Shown here in pieces: positions 51,362-61,563 of a stretch of 64,000 nucleotides of DNA; position 1 is the first letter of the stretch; each line of letters opens with the position of its first letter. The notes beneath the pieces are model-generated. The model worked only from the letters and a program-made list of their open reading frames with translations. It searched no databases and was not told the origin of the DNA. Made by a program: the position numbers and the translations under genes. This DNA comes from Gracilaria vermiculophylla (Eukaryota > Rhodophyta > Florideophyceae > Gracilariales > Gracilariaceae), in the NCBI GenBank assembly GCA_019155205.2, contig JAHNZQ020000004.1, positions 4,217,141-4,281,140 of the forward strand. Reading direction: 5' to 3'.

Positions 51362-52663
51362 ATGACCGACGCCAATTATCCGCGCTCACCAACTGCTCGA
51401 ACGCTCGCTGATCTCGTTCACCGCAACCAGTCACCAGCTCCCCCGCCGCGTGCGCACCCGCACCCACATCCGCGCCCGAACCACCCGCATCCGCGCTCGC
51501 ACCCGCATCCGCGCTCGCACCCGCACCCGCATCCGCACCCGCACCTCAACCTGCGTCCCCACTCCACCGCAAACAGTGACGATGGTTCTCAGCAGGAGCG
51601 CAACCATCAGCGAACGCCGCATCCCGCCTCCGCCACGCAGCTGCTCCCGCCGCCCGGCGACGTGTCACGAAACGCCCGCAATTCCCACCCAGACATGGAC
51701 ACTTCGCTCAACCATCCGCACCGAAAGAGGACCGCTGCACATTTGGCGCCGTCGTCCATGCTAGCCCCAGATGTATCATCGCTGACGCAAAAGCCCGATG
51801 ACCATGCCAGCTCCGTCGCGCAGCCGCCGCTGCGAACATCGCAGCTTCGAACGCTTCATCGTCGTCCGGACAAGTTCCAGCGCACCATCGCCCCCGTCGA
51901 AGGAAGCACGGACATGTTGCCCGCCGCGAGCGCGCTGCTCAACGCGGCCAATCACTCCCCGTCCAAGTCCAAGCGCCGCGCGCTCGGCAACGAGTCTCGC
52001 ACTGAGTTGCTCGAGGAGAATCGCGTGTTGCGCATCCAACTGGAACACGTGAAGAACAAGCTTCGAGCCGCGGATAGTCGCATGAGCAAAATGCACAAGA
52101 CCATCATGAGCCACGAGGCATTGCTGCAAAAGTACCGCTCAAAGCTAGTGGACGCATTTGAGTCTGTCGAGCACCCGTCACAATCACTGCTTGCCCCGGA
52201 GCACAAACGAGATAACCGCAATAAACTTGACGGTGAGAGCATGAGCAACAGTCAGGAGGAGGAGGAATGGAGCGCGTACTCACCAACGGCGTCTTTCGAT
52301 CCAGAGCAAGCGGATGACCTACGCCGCATGCACGACCGCGACGTGATATCGCGAAGTGAAGGCGGTTTGGGCAAACACCGCCGCACCCGAGCGCCGGCGT
52401 GGACGGCGCGGGAGGAGGAGATTTTCATGAAGGCGTATGACCAGCATGGGTGTCAGTGGAAGTTGTATCAAGACTCGTTGCCCGGACGCTCGAGAAGACA
52501 AATTCAGTCACACGGGTCGTATCTGATCCGACAGGGCAAATTGGCCAAGAAGAACAGCCGACCGTGGCAACGGCGGAAACCTGCACCAAGCGGGGCGCCC
52601 AGTTGCTCGGTGAGGGACGCGCATGTTGAGACGCAGGAGAGGCAAGCTTCCGACGAGGAATAG
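51362..52663 (+). CDS. SANT/Myb-domain protein with coiled coil
   Basis: With this start the protein has 433 residues. The N-terminal third is low-complexity, including a His-Pro-Arg repeat at residues about 30-65 (see minisatellite). A strong coiled coil lies at about 213-267 (ELLEENRVLRIQLEHVKNKL onward). A single SANT/Myb repeat is at about 346-396: APAWTAREEEIFMKAYDQHG, W in CQWKLYQDSLPGR, and RRQIQSHGSYLIRQGK. The QSHG segment resembles the SHAQKY-type third helix of plant single-repeat Myb factors. A nuclear DNA-binding or chromatin role is likely. The coiled coil suggests dimerisation. The frame is open upstream to 50750, but only low-complexity sequence is encoded there, so the start is uncertain. 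Confidence 0.75.
   Translation: MTDANYPRSPTARTLADLVHRNQSPAPPPRAHPHPHPRPNHPHPRSHPHPRSHPHPHPHPHLNLRPHSTANSDDGSQQERNHQRTPHPASATQLLPPPGDVSRNARNSHPDMDTSLNHPHRKRTAAHLAPSSMLAPDVSSLTQKPDDHASSVAQPPLRTSQLRTLHRRPDKFQRTIAPVEGSTDMLPAASALLNAANHSPSKSKRRALGNESRTELLEENRVLRIQLEHVKNKLRAADSRMSKMHKTIMSHEALLQKYRSKLVDAFESVEHPSQSLLAPEHKRDNRNKLDGESMSNSQEEEEWSAYSPTASFDPEQADDLRRMHDRDVISRSEGGLGKHRRTRAPAWTAREEEIFMKAYDQHGCQWKLYQDSLPGRSRRQIQSHGSYLIRQGKLAKKNSRPWQRRKPAPSGAPSCSVRDAHVETQERQASDEE
51451..51556. repeat. His-Pro-Arg coding minisatellite
   Basis: Imperfect tandem units related to cgcacccgcatccgc and shorter subunits encode repeated His-Pro and Arg-Ser/Arg-Pro in the SANT protein. Unit lengths vary in multiples of three or six. 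Confidence 0.8.
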
Positions 52664-52822
52664 ATGTAGAGGACGCGGGTGCTGTTTTGTTGCTTTTTTT
52701 TGTGTTTTTCCGAGATCGCAAGATAAGGTGTAAAGCGTTATCAGACAGTGTGCATTTACGTTGGTGGTGTGGTAGGAATTCGGTGTGCGTGTGTGACGAA
52801 GCGCTGGCGACGGTGATTTTAC

Positions 52823-53236
52823 TTATTGGTTCCTATCAAAATCGCCGGCCATGCCGAGAAAGGCGCTTCGGACGGGGGTTCCGGCGGTGGGCGGCAGGCC
52901 GGCGGTTGCGGCGGCGTCAGCCGGATCGATCTGCTGGGAGGAGTGGCGTCGACGGACGTCACGGCTGTGGTACTCAATGTTGAAGACGTTTTGATACGGA
53001 CCCTGTGGGACAACAGGCGGCTGCTGCGACCCGGGGGACGGGAAGCGGAACTTGGACTCGGAAACGGGCTTGCGCAGGACGTCATCCTCCACGTCGGGTC
53101 GCAAGAGTTTGCCGGTGCGCAGGCGGTCCTGCATGCGCTGCATGAAGCCGCGAAGACCGCCGCCCTGCGCGCCCGCGGCGGCGTCCGCCTTGTTGGCGGC
53201 ATCGAGCAGCGGCTTTGCACGCGATCGGAGCGCCAT
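52823..53236 (-). CDS. small protein resembling complex I subunit B14.5a (NDUFA7)
   Basis: With this start the protein has 137 residues. Features that recall the B14.5a/NDUFA7 family are a short amphipathic start (FMQRMQDRLRTGKLLRP), a central FRFPSPGSQQPP motif and FNIEYHSRDVRRR, the latter like the Y-x-x-RDxRR segment of the family. No membrane segment is present. NDUFA7 is an accessory subunit of mitochondrial NADH dehydrogenase. The match is from remembered motif shape only, so the name is tentative. The ATG at 53680 would add a long low-complexity stretch. It is convergent with the SANT gene, 159 bases apart. Confidence 0.5.
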   Translation of the reverse strand: MALRSRAKPLLDAANKADAAAGAQGGGLRGFMQRMQDRLRTGKLLRPDVEDDVLRKPVSESKFRFPSPGSQQPPVVPQGPYQNVFNIEYHSRDVRRRHSSQQIDPADAAATAGLPPTAGTPVRSAFLGMAGDFDRNQ

Positions 53237-54317
53237 TTTGACAGGGATGCGCGGCGAGGGGCGCGGCGGAGGCAGCGAGGGCGGAGGCAGCGCAGCGGCG
53301 CAGTGACTGGGTGGGGCGGCGAAGAAGGCGCGCGGACGCGGGAGCGGCGCAGCTACGCGTGCGGCTGTAGCGGCCGCGGCACGTGTACACGCTGCAGGTG
53401 GCGCGCGGATACCGACGGGATAGCCGTGGTATCGCGGGGTATCCGCTGCACGCGCGTGACGGCGGTAGCGCCCACGGCGAAGCGGTTTGAATATTTGAAC
53501 GGCTGCGCGCGCGCGCGCGATTGGCCGATGCAGTGCTGCCTTGAGTTTCGGGACGAGATGTCCACGAGCGGGTGGAAGGGAGGAGACGGGGCGGGGCGTG
53601 TCGCGCGCGTCTGCGAATGGGTCACACGCCGGAAAGATTAAAAAGCGAATGCGGGTAGGAGGGCGCGTGTGCCTCGTCACTTTTCATCTATCTCAGACGG
53701 CATTTGTGCGGCGATGCGCCTGCTGTGTCTGTACCAAGAGTTGCGGTGCGCACGCGTGCTCTTTGCTCCCATTGCTGCCGCCTCGCGGCGCTGTTCTGCC
53801 GCACAATGTGATGGCGCAATCAGAGAAGGGGGCGCAGTTTTTGTGATTCAATGATGACAAGGCTGGTGCACCGGCAGACTGCATCTCCCGCGCGTGGGCG
53901 GCGCCCGGCACTTGAGCTGCACCCCTGGCCGTTGTGTGAGCAATGGGCGAACACAGAGCGGCTGTAAACCCAAGCGCGTGCCACATCCAACAGCGTTGCC
54001 GCCGTCGATGCGCCCGTGCAGCGCCGAAGGGGCACGACGAGATACATATCCTGACAGTATGTCCCAGCGCCACGCTCGAACTGTAAACGACCCTCCCCGC
54101 CGACAGCCGTTGCAACTGACGCGCTGCGACCAGCGTGCGCGTGCACAGCGCGCGCTCGCCGGTGAGCATCTTCTCGACATGACCACCATCACGGCGGAGC
54201 GCCGGAGCGCTGCGCGTGCCATATAAAAGCGCGCAGATGAGCCCGAGCGCTCCGTGCTCCATATGCCACGCCACTACCCTCGTGCCCTTCTCGTCTCGTC
54301 GTGAGCGCGCTTCCGAT
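53237..54317. other. 1.1 kb GC-rich divergent region
   Basis: Between the B14.5a-like gene (-) and the FG-GAP protein (+). It has a CCAAT box on the minus strand at 53520-53524 and a TATA box at 54221-54229. Long frames on both strands show no domain. Confidence 0.5.
54221..54229 (+). promoter_or_regulatory. TATA box of the FG-GAP protein gene
   Basis: ATATAAAAG in otherwise GC-rich sequence, 97 bases before the chosen start codon. The clearest TATA element in the window. Confidence 0.6.
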
Positions 54318-55850
54318 ATGCCACGCTCCACCCGCATGCTCGCCGCCTTTCTCGTGGCCGCCGCCGCCGCCGCCTGTCTCGCCTCCGCCGCCAAGCCCGC
54401 CCCGACCTTTCGCGACGTTACCGTGCAGGCCGGCATCGACCTGCGCCGCCCCAAGCTCAAAAAGTACGGCGCACCGTCCGTGGCCGATTTGGATCGCGAC
54501 GGATGGCCTGACCTGCTTTTCTGTCACCATGACCAAACTTTCGAGGAGCTGTACTTCAACAACCGCGACGGCACCTTCACCAAGGCGCAATGGGGCGTGT
54601 GGCACGACACACACGGACTCAACGCCTGGCCCGTGTCGCCCACGACCAAAACCATGCGCTTCTCCATGTCGGTTGGCGGCAACTTCGGCAAGGACCCCAA
54701 CCCGCCGTTTGTGTTCGAGGTGAACCCGTCCACGCGCGCCATAACGCGCGTCGACGCCGAGGCGGGGCTGGATGTGTTCCGCGGGCGCGGGCGCTCCGCC
54801 ATCTATCTGGACCTGTCACAGGGCCGTCACCCGCAGTTTCTGGACATTATCTACACCAACGCGTTCTCGCTGGACGGCAAGTCACAGTTTGCATACGAGG
54901 GTATCGATGGGGACAAATTCAAGCCGCGCCAACTGAAGGGCGGGTTCGAGGTGTCGGACAACTCGCTGGCCATGGTCACCGACGTGGACAACGACGGGAA
55001 GGTGGAGGTCTTGGCCATGTGGCGCTTCACCATGTACAAGGTGACCGGCGACTTTGAGCTGACGGACATCACTAACCAGGTGTTGCCGAGCAGCGTGCCG
55101 CGCGACGGGGTGATTGCGGTGGCCGAGTTGGACTTTGACAACGACGGCGACTTTGATCTGTACGTAGCGCGCACGCGCGTCGGGCCGTGGTTGCCAGACG
55201 TTGCGTACGACGACATTTTGTTGGAGAATCGTAATGGAAAGTATGTAGACGTGAGCGCACGGGCGGGCATTCCAAAGGACACGCAGTCACACGGGGTGAC
55301 GGCGGGTGACTTCAACAATGACGGGTGGATGGATATCTACGTGAGCCAGTACAACGAGCCGGACTACATGCTGATCAACAACGGCGACCGGACGTTCCGG
55401 CGCGTGGATGGGCTGACGACGCGGCCGGATGACGTGCGCGGCGACAACGCCGTGGCGGTGGACTACGACCTAGACGGGCGCTTGGACTTGATCTCGAGCC
55501 AGGGCGACCACAACGTCGCGGATCTGGGGGGGTCGTACCGCATCTTCAAGAACACGCTGGACATGTCGGAGGGCAACGCCAACTTCATCAACGTGCGCGT
55601 GGGGGTGCCGTGGGACCGGAGCTGCACGCCGATGCACGCGGAGGTGCTGGTGAATGCGGGGAACCTGTGGATCAAGCGGCGGGTGGGGTCGCCAGGCACG
55701 GAGGTGTCGAACTCGTATCTGGAGACGCTGCACTTCGGGCTGGGGTCGCGCACGGAGGTGACTGCGATCTACGTCAAGTATGCCAACGGGTACGTGGTGA
55801 TGAGACGGAACGTGGAGCACGGGCAGACGGTTGTGCTCGGGCTGCTGTGA
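54318..55850 (+). CDS. secreted FG-GAP/VCBS repeat protein with UnbV-like C-terminus
   Basis: With this start the protein has 510 residues. A signal peptide is clear: MPRSTRMLAAFLVAAAAAAC, cleaved probably near ASAAKPAP. The body has repeated calcium-binding FG-GAP/VCBS loops: DLDRDGWPDLLF, DVDNDGKVEVL, DFDNDGDFDLYVA, DFNNDGWMDIYVS and DYDLDGRLDLIS. These build a beta-propeller like integrin alpha and CRTAC1. The C-terminal 100 residues, with LHFGLGSRTEVTAIYVKYANG, match the ASPIC/UnbV module that follows such propellers in bacterial and some eukaryotic proteins. A secreted or cell-wall-associated adhesive or carbohydrate-related role is inferred. The bacterial-like domain set raises the possibility of ancient lateral transfer. 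Single exon, with a TATA box upstream. Confidence 0.85.
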   Translation: MPRSTRMLAAFLVAAAAAACLASAAKPAPTFRDVTVQAGIDLRRPKLKKYGAPSVADLDRDGWPDLLFCHHDQTFEELYFNNRDGTFTKAQWGVWHDTHGLNAWPVSPTTKTMRFSMSVGGNFGKDPNPPFVFEVNPSTRAITRVDAEAGLDVFRGRGRSAIYLDLSQGRHPQFLDIIYTNAFSLDGKSQFAYEGIDGDKFKPRQLKGGFEVSDNSLAMVTDVDNDGKVEVLAMWRFTMYKVTGDFELTDITNQVLPSSVPRDGVIAVAELDFDNDGDFDLYVARTRVGPWLPDVAYDDILLENRNGKYVDVSARAGIPKDTQSHGVTAGDFNNDGWMDIYVSQYNEPDYMLINNGDRTFRRVDGLTTRPDDVRGDNAVAVDYDLDGRLDLISSQGDHNVADLGGSYRIFKNTLDMSEGNANFINVRVGVPWDRSCTPMHAEVLVNAGNLWIKRRVGSPGTEVSNSYLETLHFGLGSRTEVTAIYVKYANGYVVMRRNVEHGQTVVLGLL

Positions 55851-56448
55851 GGGGGAGGCACGGTGCGTGCAGCTGTTTCAGGCGGGGGGGCGGCGAAGGT
55901 AAGCGTTCGTCGTGCGGGGGGGCAGCGGCCCGGGAGGGGTGCGTCGTGTGGTGCGCGGAGGGCGGTGGGTGCGTTGGGCACAACCGCGGAGCCAACCACA
56001 CCAGACATTATCGCAAGCAGCCAAAATTCAGTGCGTCAACTTTTTTGTTCAATCCAATTTGAAATACAGGCAGCGTGGCCGCTACCGAAGCAGCGCGCTT
56101 CGCGCCAGCGCGCACACGTGTGCCGCATCGGCTCGCCAGTTTTTTCGGCGCGCGCCCAATACGCAAAACAAATTAAAACATACTGTACCAACAGCTGTGT
56201 GACTTGGAGGAGGCTGCACGGTAACCGTGCCGCGCTGCACGCTTGCACCCTCAGCCAAGAGTGCCGTTGCAGTTGCGCCGCCGACACGCCGCGCCGTGAC
56301 GTGCGCCGCGTCACGCCCATCACGGGGTCCGCGGCTACCCACCACGCCGCGCCCAGCCTTGAATTTGGCACGAGCTGCGTGTGGCGCTGCGCGCGAGCGG
56401 CAGCGGCGTCAGCGGCCGCGCCCCGCGCCGCGCCCTCCTTCGCTCCAC
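55851..56448. other. intergenic, upstream of E(z)
   Basis: GC-rich. A frame in phase with E(z) exon 2 runs through this area and across the intron, but it encodes no domain. Confidence 0.5.
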
Positions 56449-59096
56449 ATGGTGCACACCGCGCACGGCCGCTCGCACCCCCCCGACGGCGCCGCCCCCC
56501 CCGAGCGCACCCCCGTGCAAGCCATCAGGTAAGTACGTCGCGCGCAGCACCGCCGCCAGACAAGCGCGCGCCGCCGCCCCTCGCTCACCACCACCCCCCC
56601 CCCTGCAGGCACATCCAGCACACCTTCCTCGATCGCGCGCGCGCGCGCGCCCACCAAACCGTCCTCGCGCAGCTGCAGTCGCACGCCCGCTACGTCCGCT
56701 CGCTGCACAAGCTGCGCAACGCCTACCTCCACCGCCCCCCCCGCCGCGCGCACCCGCCGCCGCCCGCCGCCCGCCCCGCTGCGCCAAACGGCGAGTCGTC
56801 CGACGACACCGCCAGCGATGACTTTCTCGCCGCCACCAACACCGCCCGTTCGCCCCCCCCGCCCGACCCCGCCCTCGAGGCGCTCAACCACATTGCCCGC
56901 CGCCACCGCCGCCGCGCCGTTGTCGTCGTCATGCCCAAGCGCCGCACCAACCCCACGTACACTGCGTGGATCCCGGTCAAGCTCAACTACCTTGAAAACG
57001 ACATCGATCTCGATGCCTTCCGCCCCTATTTCGGCGAGAGCAAGAGCCAGATGGACAAGGCTGAAGACGCCTACACCAAGATGCTCGAAGATGCAAGAGA
57101 GCGCCAGAGCGCCCAGCTGTACAGCGACGGTGAATTCGAAGCCAGCGGCACGCTTGTCCCCACCCAGACCGCTGCGTTTCACACCCTCTCTGCCAGGCGC
57201 ATGAGGGCCTCGCAGCGCCATGCCATCGTCACCACCATTCGACAGCACGGCACCGACAAAACCGTGCTCAAGCACCTCAGCGTCGCCCTGAGAATCCCCG
57301 ACACTCGTCGCGTGCTGCATGCATACCACGTTGCCGTGGCCCGAGAAAAGGCCGCCCAACAACGCATCCTGCATCGCCGCAACACACGAGAAAAGGAACA
57401 CGCCATCTTCGACGCCTTGGACTTTCCGCGCGCGCACGCCTTTGCGCATCGCCTCCATATCGGCTTTGCGCACAGGTTTTTTTGCTTCAAGTGCTTTATA
57501 TTTGCCTGCGAAATGCATGCTGGGGAGGATGTGTTTCCCAGTCGCCCGATACCCGACGAAACCATTGCGCACAGAATGCGCGCCTTGGAAACTCGCGTCG
57601 CCAACCCATGCTCTGCGCGCTGTTTCTTGCTCGAGGAGCATCTGCAGGCGCGCCAGAGTGCTGAAGAAGGGCGCCCGTGGTCGGATGAGGAGGTCATGCT
57701 CTTGAGACAGGCGTGCACCCTCACCGACCAACACCCTTGTGCGCTGGCCGTTATTGTTGGTACCAAGAGCTGTCGCGAAGTGCGTGCGCGCATTTCCGAG
57801 CCTTACGAAAGCAACTTGATAGTTTTGGCAATCAAATCCGCCAAGCAAGAGAGAAAGAACACGTCCAATCACAAGGGCAGCAAGAAAAAAAAAGCCGAAT
57901 CGACAAATTCCCCGATTCAACGCATTCGAAGATGGCCAGACTCCAAATCGCCCGACGGCAAGTCGCGCCATCGCAATGACGATGAAGAGGATGATGACAA
58001 CGCTGCCGATGACTCCAATCACGCAGCGTACATACCTTGCAATCACAATGGCGCATGTACAAAGGCCAACGGCTGCTCTTGTTTGAAGAACAACTTACAT
58101 TGCGAGAATACATGTTGCTGTAACACAGGTCGCTTTTCACAAGTTGGATCTGTCATTCGATGGTGTCCGCACTCCGATGGTCAACAGGGCTCGAAAAAGC
58201 CAGCAAAGTGTAAGAATCGTCACTGGGGCTGTTCCTGTCGCTCTGGATACTGCAGTACAAACTCTTGTGAATGCTTCAGGGACAATCGCGCATGCAACCC
58301 AGACCTTTGCAACCATTGCGACGCAGATATTCTCCCTGATTACGTGAGCCTATACGAACGTCGATGCAGAAACACAGAGCTGATAACGAGTCGCCATAAG
58401 CGCACAGTCGCGGGAAAGTCTAGCGTTCACGGGTTTGGTCTGTTTGCAATGGACCACTTCAACGATGGCGATCTGATCGGTCATTACTGTGGAAGAACTG
58501 TGCATCCGGAGAAAGTGGATTTCCTACTTCGTGCGTCGGATGCGAAGAAACTCACGTACGCCTTCAATTTGACGGGAAGGATGACCATAGACGGCGCTTG
58601 TTTCGGCAGTAAGGTTCGACTAATAAATCATAGCAGCAATGCTGGTGACGTGAACTGCACTGCCAGACTTGAACGAGTTCGAGGAGAGGCTCGTATCGCC
58701 ATTAAGGCTATCAAAACTGTGAAACCTGGAGATGAATTCCTCTTCGATTACAACATCACACAGGGAAACGAATGGCTTGATCAGAATTCAGATGACGGTT
58801 CAGTCTTCGAATCAGATCCAGATGATTCCCCAGGAAAGCAATCACAGGAGAGAAACCTTAAGCCCAGTGCTGGTATCATTTCACCTGTGCGGGCTCTCAA
58901 CTTTGCGCCGAGCGGCCACACGGATGATCGTAGACAGAGTAATATGGATGTCATTCAATTCAAACCGAAAGTCACACCGAGCACTGGAAAAAGCATTCAA
59001 GAAGGTAATGAATTTGTTGGCCTCATCACTGAAAATCATGACGATGGCACTGATAGCGATTCCACCATGGAGTGTCCAGTTTTTCCGCTCAGTTGA
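56449..59096 (+). CDS. EZH: E(z)-type polycomb histone H3K27 methyltransferase, two exons
   Basis: Spliced gene: exons 56449-56528 and 56609-59096, giving 855 residues. The 80-nt intron has GTAAGT at its start and a pyrimidine tract with CAG at its end. Reading through is also open, but splicing joins a short ATG exon directly to the conserved helical start (IRHIQHTFLDRARARAHQ). Domains: a middle region with FFCFKCFIFACEMH and NPCSARCFLLEEH, matching the Cys pairs of EZH proteins; SANT at about 378-430 (GRPWSDEEVMLLRQA); a cysteine-rich CXC/pre-SET at about 500-600; SET at about 618-742 with VHGFGLFAMDHF, LINHSSNAGDVNC and EFLFDYN. A Ser/Asp-rich tail of about 110 residues follows. It is the catalytic subunit of PRC2, which trimethylates H3K27 for gene silencing. 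Confidence 0.92.
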
Positions 59097-59168
59097 AAGT
59101 ATCGTCATGTTTAAGACAAGTTGCAAAGCATTTGGAAGCAAAACCAGATGTTGTGATCTCGCTTTTGC

Positions 59169-59304
59169 GTATGAATCAGTTGCATTAAGTGTTGATAGTT
59201 GTGTGCCAGTGCTGCGTGTGCGTCTCCGAACTTGCGAAGTCCCGAGCCAGATCACAAATGGGACATGGACAGCCCATGTTGATTATGTAGAATGTACGGA
59301 CTTG
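59169..59304. repeat. 136-bp direct repeat, copy A
   Basis: About 96 percent identical by eye to 61145-61282, in the same orientation. Differences are a few transitions and a 2-base gap near atcaca/atcacacg. Copy A begins 72 bases after the E(z) stop codon, so it probably lies in that gene's 3' UTR. Confidence 0.93.
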
Positions 59305-60039
59305 TTCACTTACGGAGCTGCAAGGAGCGTAGCATTTATTTGCGTCATCAGTGTTTTGTTACTGCAGCTCACTAGGAGGTTACCGAAAGGCCTCACAAAA
59401 GAATTGTGTCAGTGCTGCCCCATTGTTATTCTGATTCAGGAAAAGTAATCTTTCCGGGCAGAGAACGCAATTCAGCCAAATTGATCCAGGGTTTTGAACG
59501 TACGAGAGGTACCTCCCAATTTTGCCGAGCTGTCGCAGGTAAGAACCAAAGTAGTAAGGGAATATGACTTTTAACTTCAGCTACAATTGCGCCTTAAAAG
59601 TCAGCGAAATTTCCATGAGACAGCCATAGCCATCCATCCCTTTTAAATGGTAGAGCATCTGCATTGTGAAGACCCGTGCAAGGGCGTCACGAGCAAGCTG
59701 GAGAAGGAGCTATGAGAAGCCCGAGGAAGGGGCAAGAAGAGTTGAGGTAGCCTTTCTCATGTGTAATACGCGCTACAGTTGTGCAGGATACCTATGATAA
59801 TAAAGGGCCAGTGTGGCCAAGACGCGGCGACGACGGAGGTCGCGAGAGAGAGCGTAAGATTCCATGTTTTTCATGCATTAGGTAAAAGAGGTGTTTACCT
59901 TCGCGAGCGTCTTCAACGTATGTCCGATATCCTAGAAGGCAAGTGGCGAAAACTCTTACGTATTGTACGTAGCGGATGAGAGGACAAATCCCCGCCGGCA
60001 ACTGTACGACGCCGGAACAAAGCCGCCCATAAAAATAGA

Positions 60040-60620
60040 AACAGCACTCAAAGCGAATTTACTTGTGCGAAATTTTATACTTCCACGTTAATTTTCATGG
60101 ACAGAATAAATCCGCTAAAATCTCGTTCCAGAGATCAAAACTGTGTTTTAGTTTAAAGTTGTTTTATTTAAATTCTTACAGGTATCTTTATCTGATTTGT
60201 ATTTCATGGTGGACGCCAAAACTGATTTCTTTTAGAAATTTGAAATGCATTTTTTTTCCTATTTTACTTCGCTTTTTTTATGGGCTTCAGACTTCCATAA
60301 AAGCCATAAAATATCAAAACAAAAAGGTATGAATTTTATTACTGCATGTAGTACAGGAAATGTTTTACAAATAGAATTCAAAGTTTTTTTACATTTAAAA
60401 CTACCAAAAATGCTGATCCTGCGGACAAGCAACTCGATAGAGCAGGCATTTATTGCTTGTTCACAGTACGGCAAAAGTGATGGTGAATTTTATGAAAAGT
60501 TTAAGAGAAAAGACGTCGCGTACTCTATAAAGGAATGGAACTGAAAATATAAAATTTCGCTGTGTTGGAAAAACTTTTATGTTTTGTTTCATGAATTACG
60601 AAAAATACAGAGCTATTTTG
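60040..60620. other. AT-rich island
   Basis: About 30 percent GC by eye, against roughly 50 percent around it, with abrupt edges. It includes a 99-codon + strand frame at 60245-60544 whose translation (Lys/Ile/Phe-rich) I do not recognise. Organellar DNA inserted in the nucleus or an element fragment would fit the composition. Confidence 0.55.
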
Positions 60621-60664
60621 AATCTATGAACGAATAACACTGCTTCATATCCATGTCTGTATCA

Positions 60665-60736
60665 CACTGGACTCATGACAGAGTGAATAGATGAATTTAA
60701 TTCACTCTGGACTCGTAAAAGAGTGAATTGATGAAG
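60665..60736. repeat. 40-bp-period tandem repeat with embedded hairpin
   Basis: Two units, 60665-60696 and 60705-60736, align at an offset of 40 bases (core ctggactc and agagtgaat-gatgaa). Between and within them gagtgaat (60681-60688) pairs with attcactc (60700-60707). Confidence 0.75.
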
Positions 60737-60971
60737 TGTTTGTGCTGGAAGCTTTTTTCACAATGAGAAGCTTATCACCTCGCTATAGCTCTTTTGCGAC
60801 TGAAAATGAATTACAAGCGTGATAACTCATGTGCGTGGTGGGGAGGAGATGTGCGACAAGCAACTCTCGCTAGCGACAAGCATCTGAGGCTTGTTTTGTG
60901 AAATACTCGCGGGCATGGTGGATTTGTGTCGCCTGCCTCGCTCGCCCTTTTTGTGTTACAAGCATGGCACA

Positions 60972-61006
60972 AAACAAGTTGTATGGTCAAAGCATACAAC
61001 TTGTTT
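60972..61006. repeat. perfect 14-bp inverted repeat
   Basis: aaacaagttgtatg at 60972-60985 is exactly complementary to 60993-61006, with a 7-base spacer. Confidence 0.9.
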
Positions 61007-61144
61007 GATTCCATATTTGAAATGGAACTGCCAGAGTTGGTCGCTCCATTTGAGTTTGCATGTGCTCGTCGTATAAATGTTTGGCGCACTTGGACAGACA
61101 AAACTCATCTGGACATGTCAGGCGTCTCCCGGAAACATAGACAT

Positions 61145-61282
61145 GTATGAATCAGTTGTATTGAGTGTTGATAGTTGTGTGCCAGTGCTGCGTGTGCGTC
61201 TCCGAACTTGCGAAGTCCCGAGCCAGATCACACGAATGGGACATGGACAGCCCATGTTGATTATGTAGAATGTACAGGCTTG
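61145..61282. repeat. 136-bp direct repeat, copy B
   Basis: Second copy of the repeat at 59169-59304, about 2 kb downstream. Confidence 0.93.
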
Positions 61283-61563
61283 TGGAGTGCATTCGAGAAG
61301 CTGATCTGAAACGCAAAGAAACTGTCAACAGCCACCATGGGCAGCATGCGCAATACGGAGGTATTTTGTTTGTGCTTCAAGCAAACGTGTGCCTTTGTTC
61401 ATTCTGTCGCCATCTTTGCTTGGTGCATAAATGACGAGCCATGGGGTGCGAGTGCTCGGAAAATTGAACAAAACGAGAGCGTTGCGGTTGCGGTAATTTT
61501 GGGTCCATGGGGCGCGAATGTACCCTTCGTAGAGCAACTGGGAAGCACGAGTCTCTTATCGAT

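Noticed and set aside
51451..51556. Possible CRISPR-like array of short repeats
   Set aside because: Units are contiguous, variable and in frame, with no spacers. It is a coding minisatellite in a eukaryotic gene.
55863..56448. N-terminal extension of E(z) by an open upstream frame
   Set aside because: The translation is low complexity, while a clear GTAAGT...CAG intron and a short ATG exon explain the 5' end better.
56409..58046. 545-codon minus-strand frame opposite E(z)
   Set aside because: It is the antisense shadow of a GC-rich coding region with Cys/SET motifs on the plus strand.
59640..59720. tRNA-like string (atggtagagcatctgcattgtg)
   Set aside because: It resembles a D-arm and anticodon arm, but there is no acceptor pairing and no TTCGA-type T-loop at the right distance.
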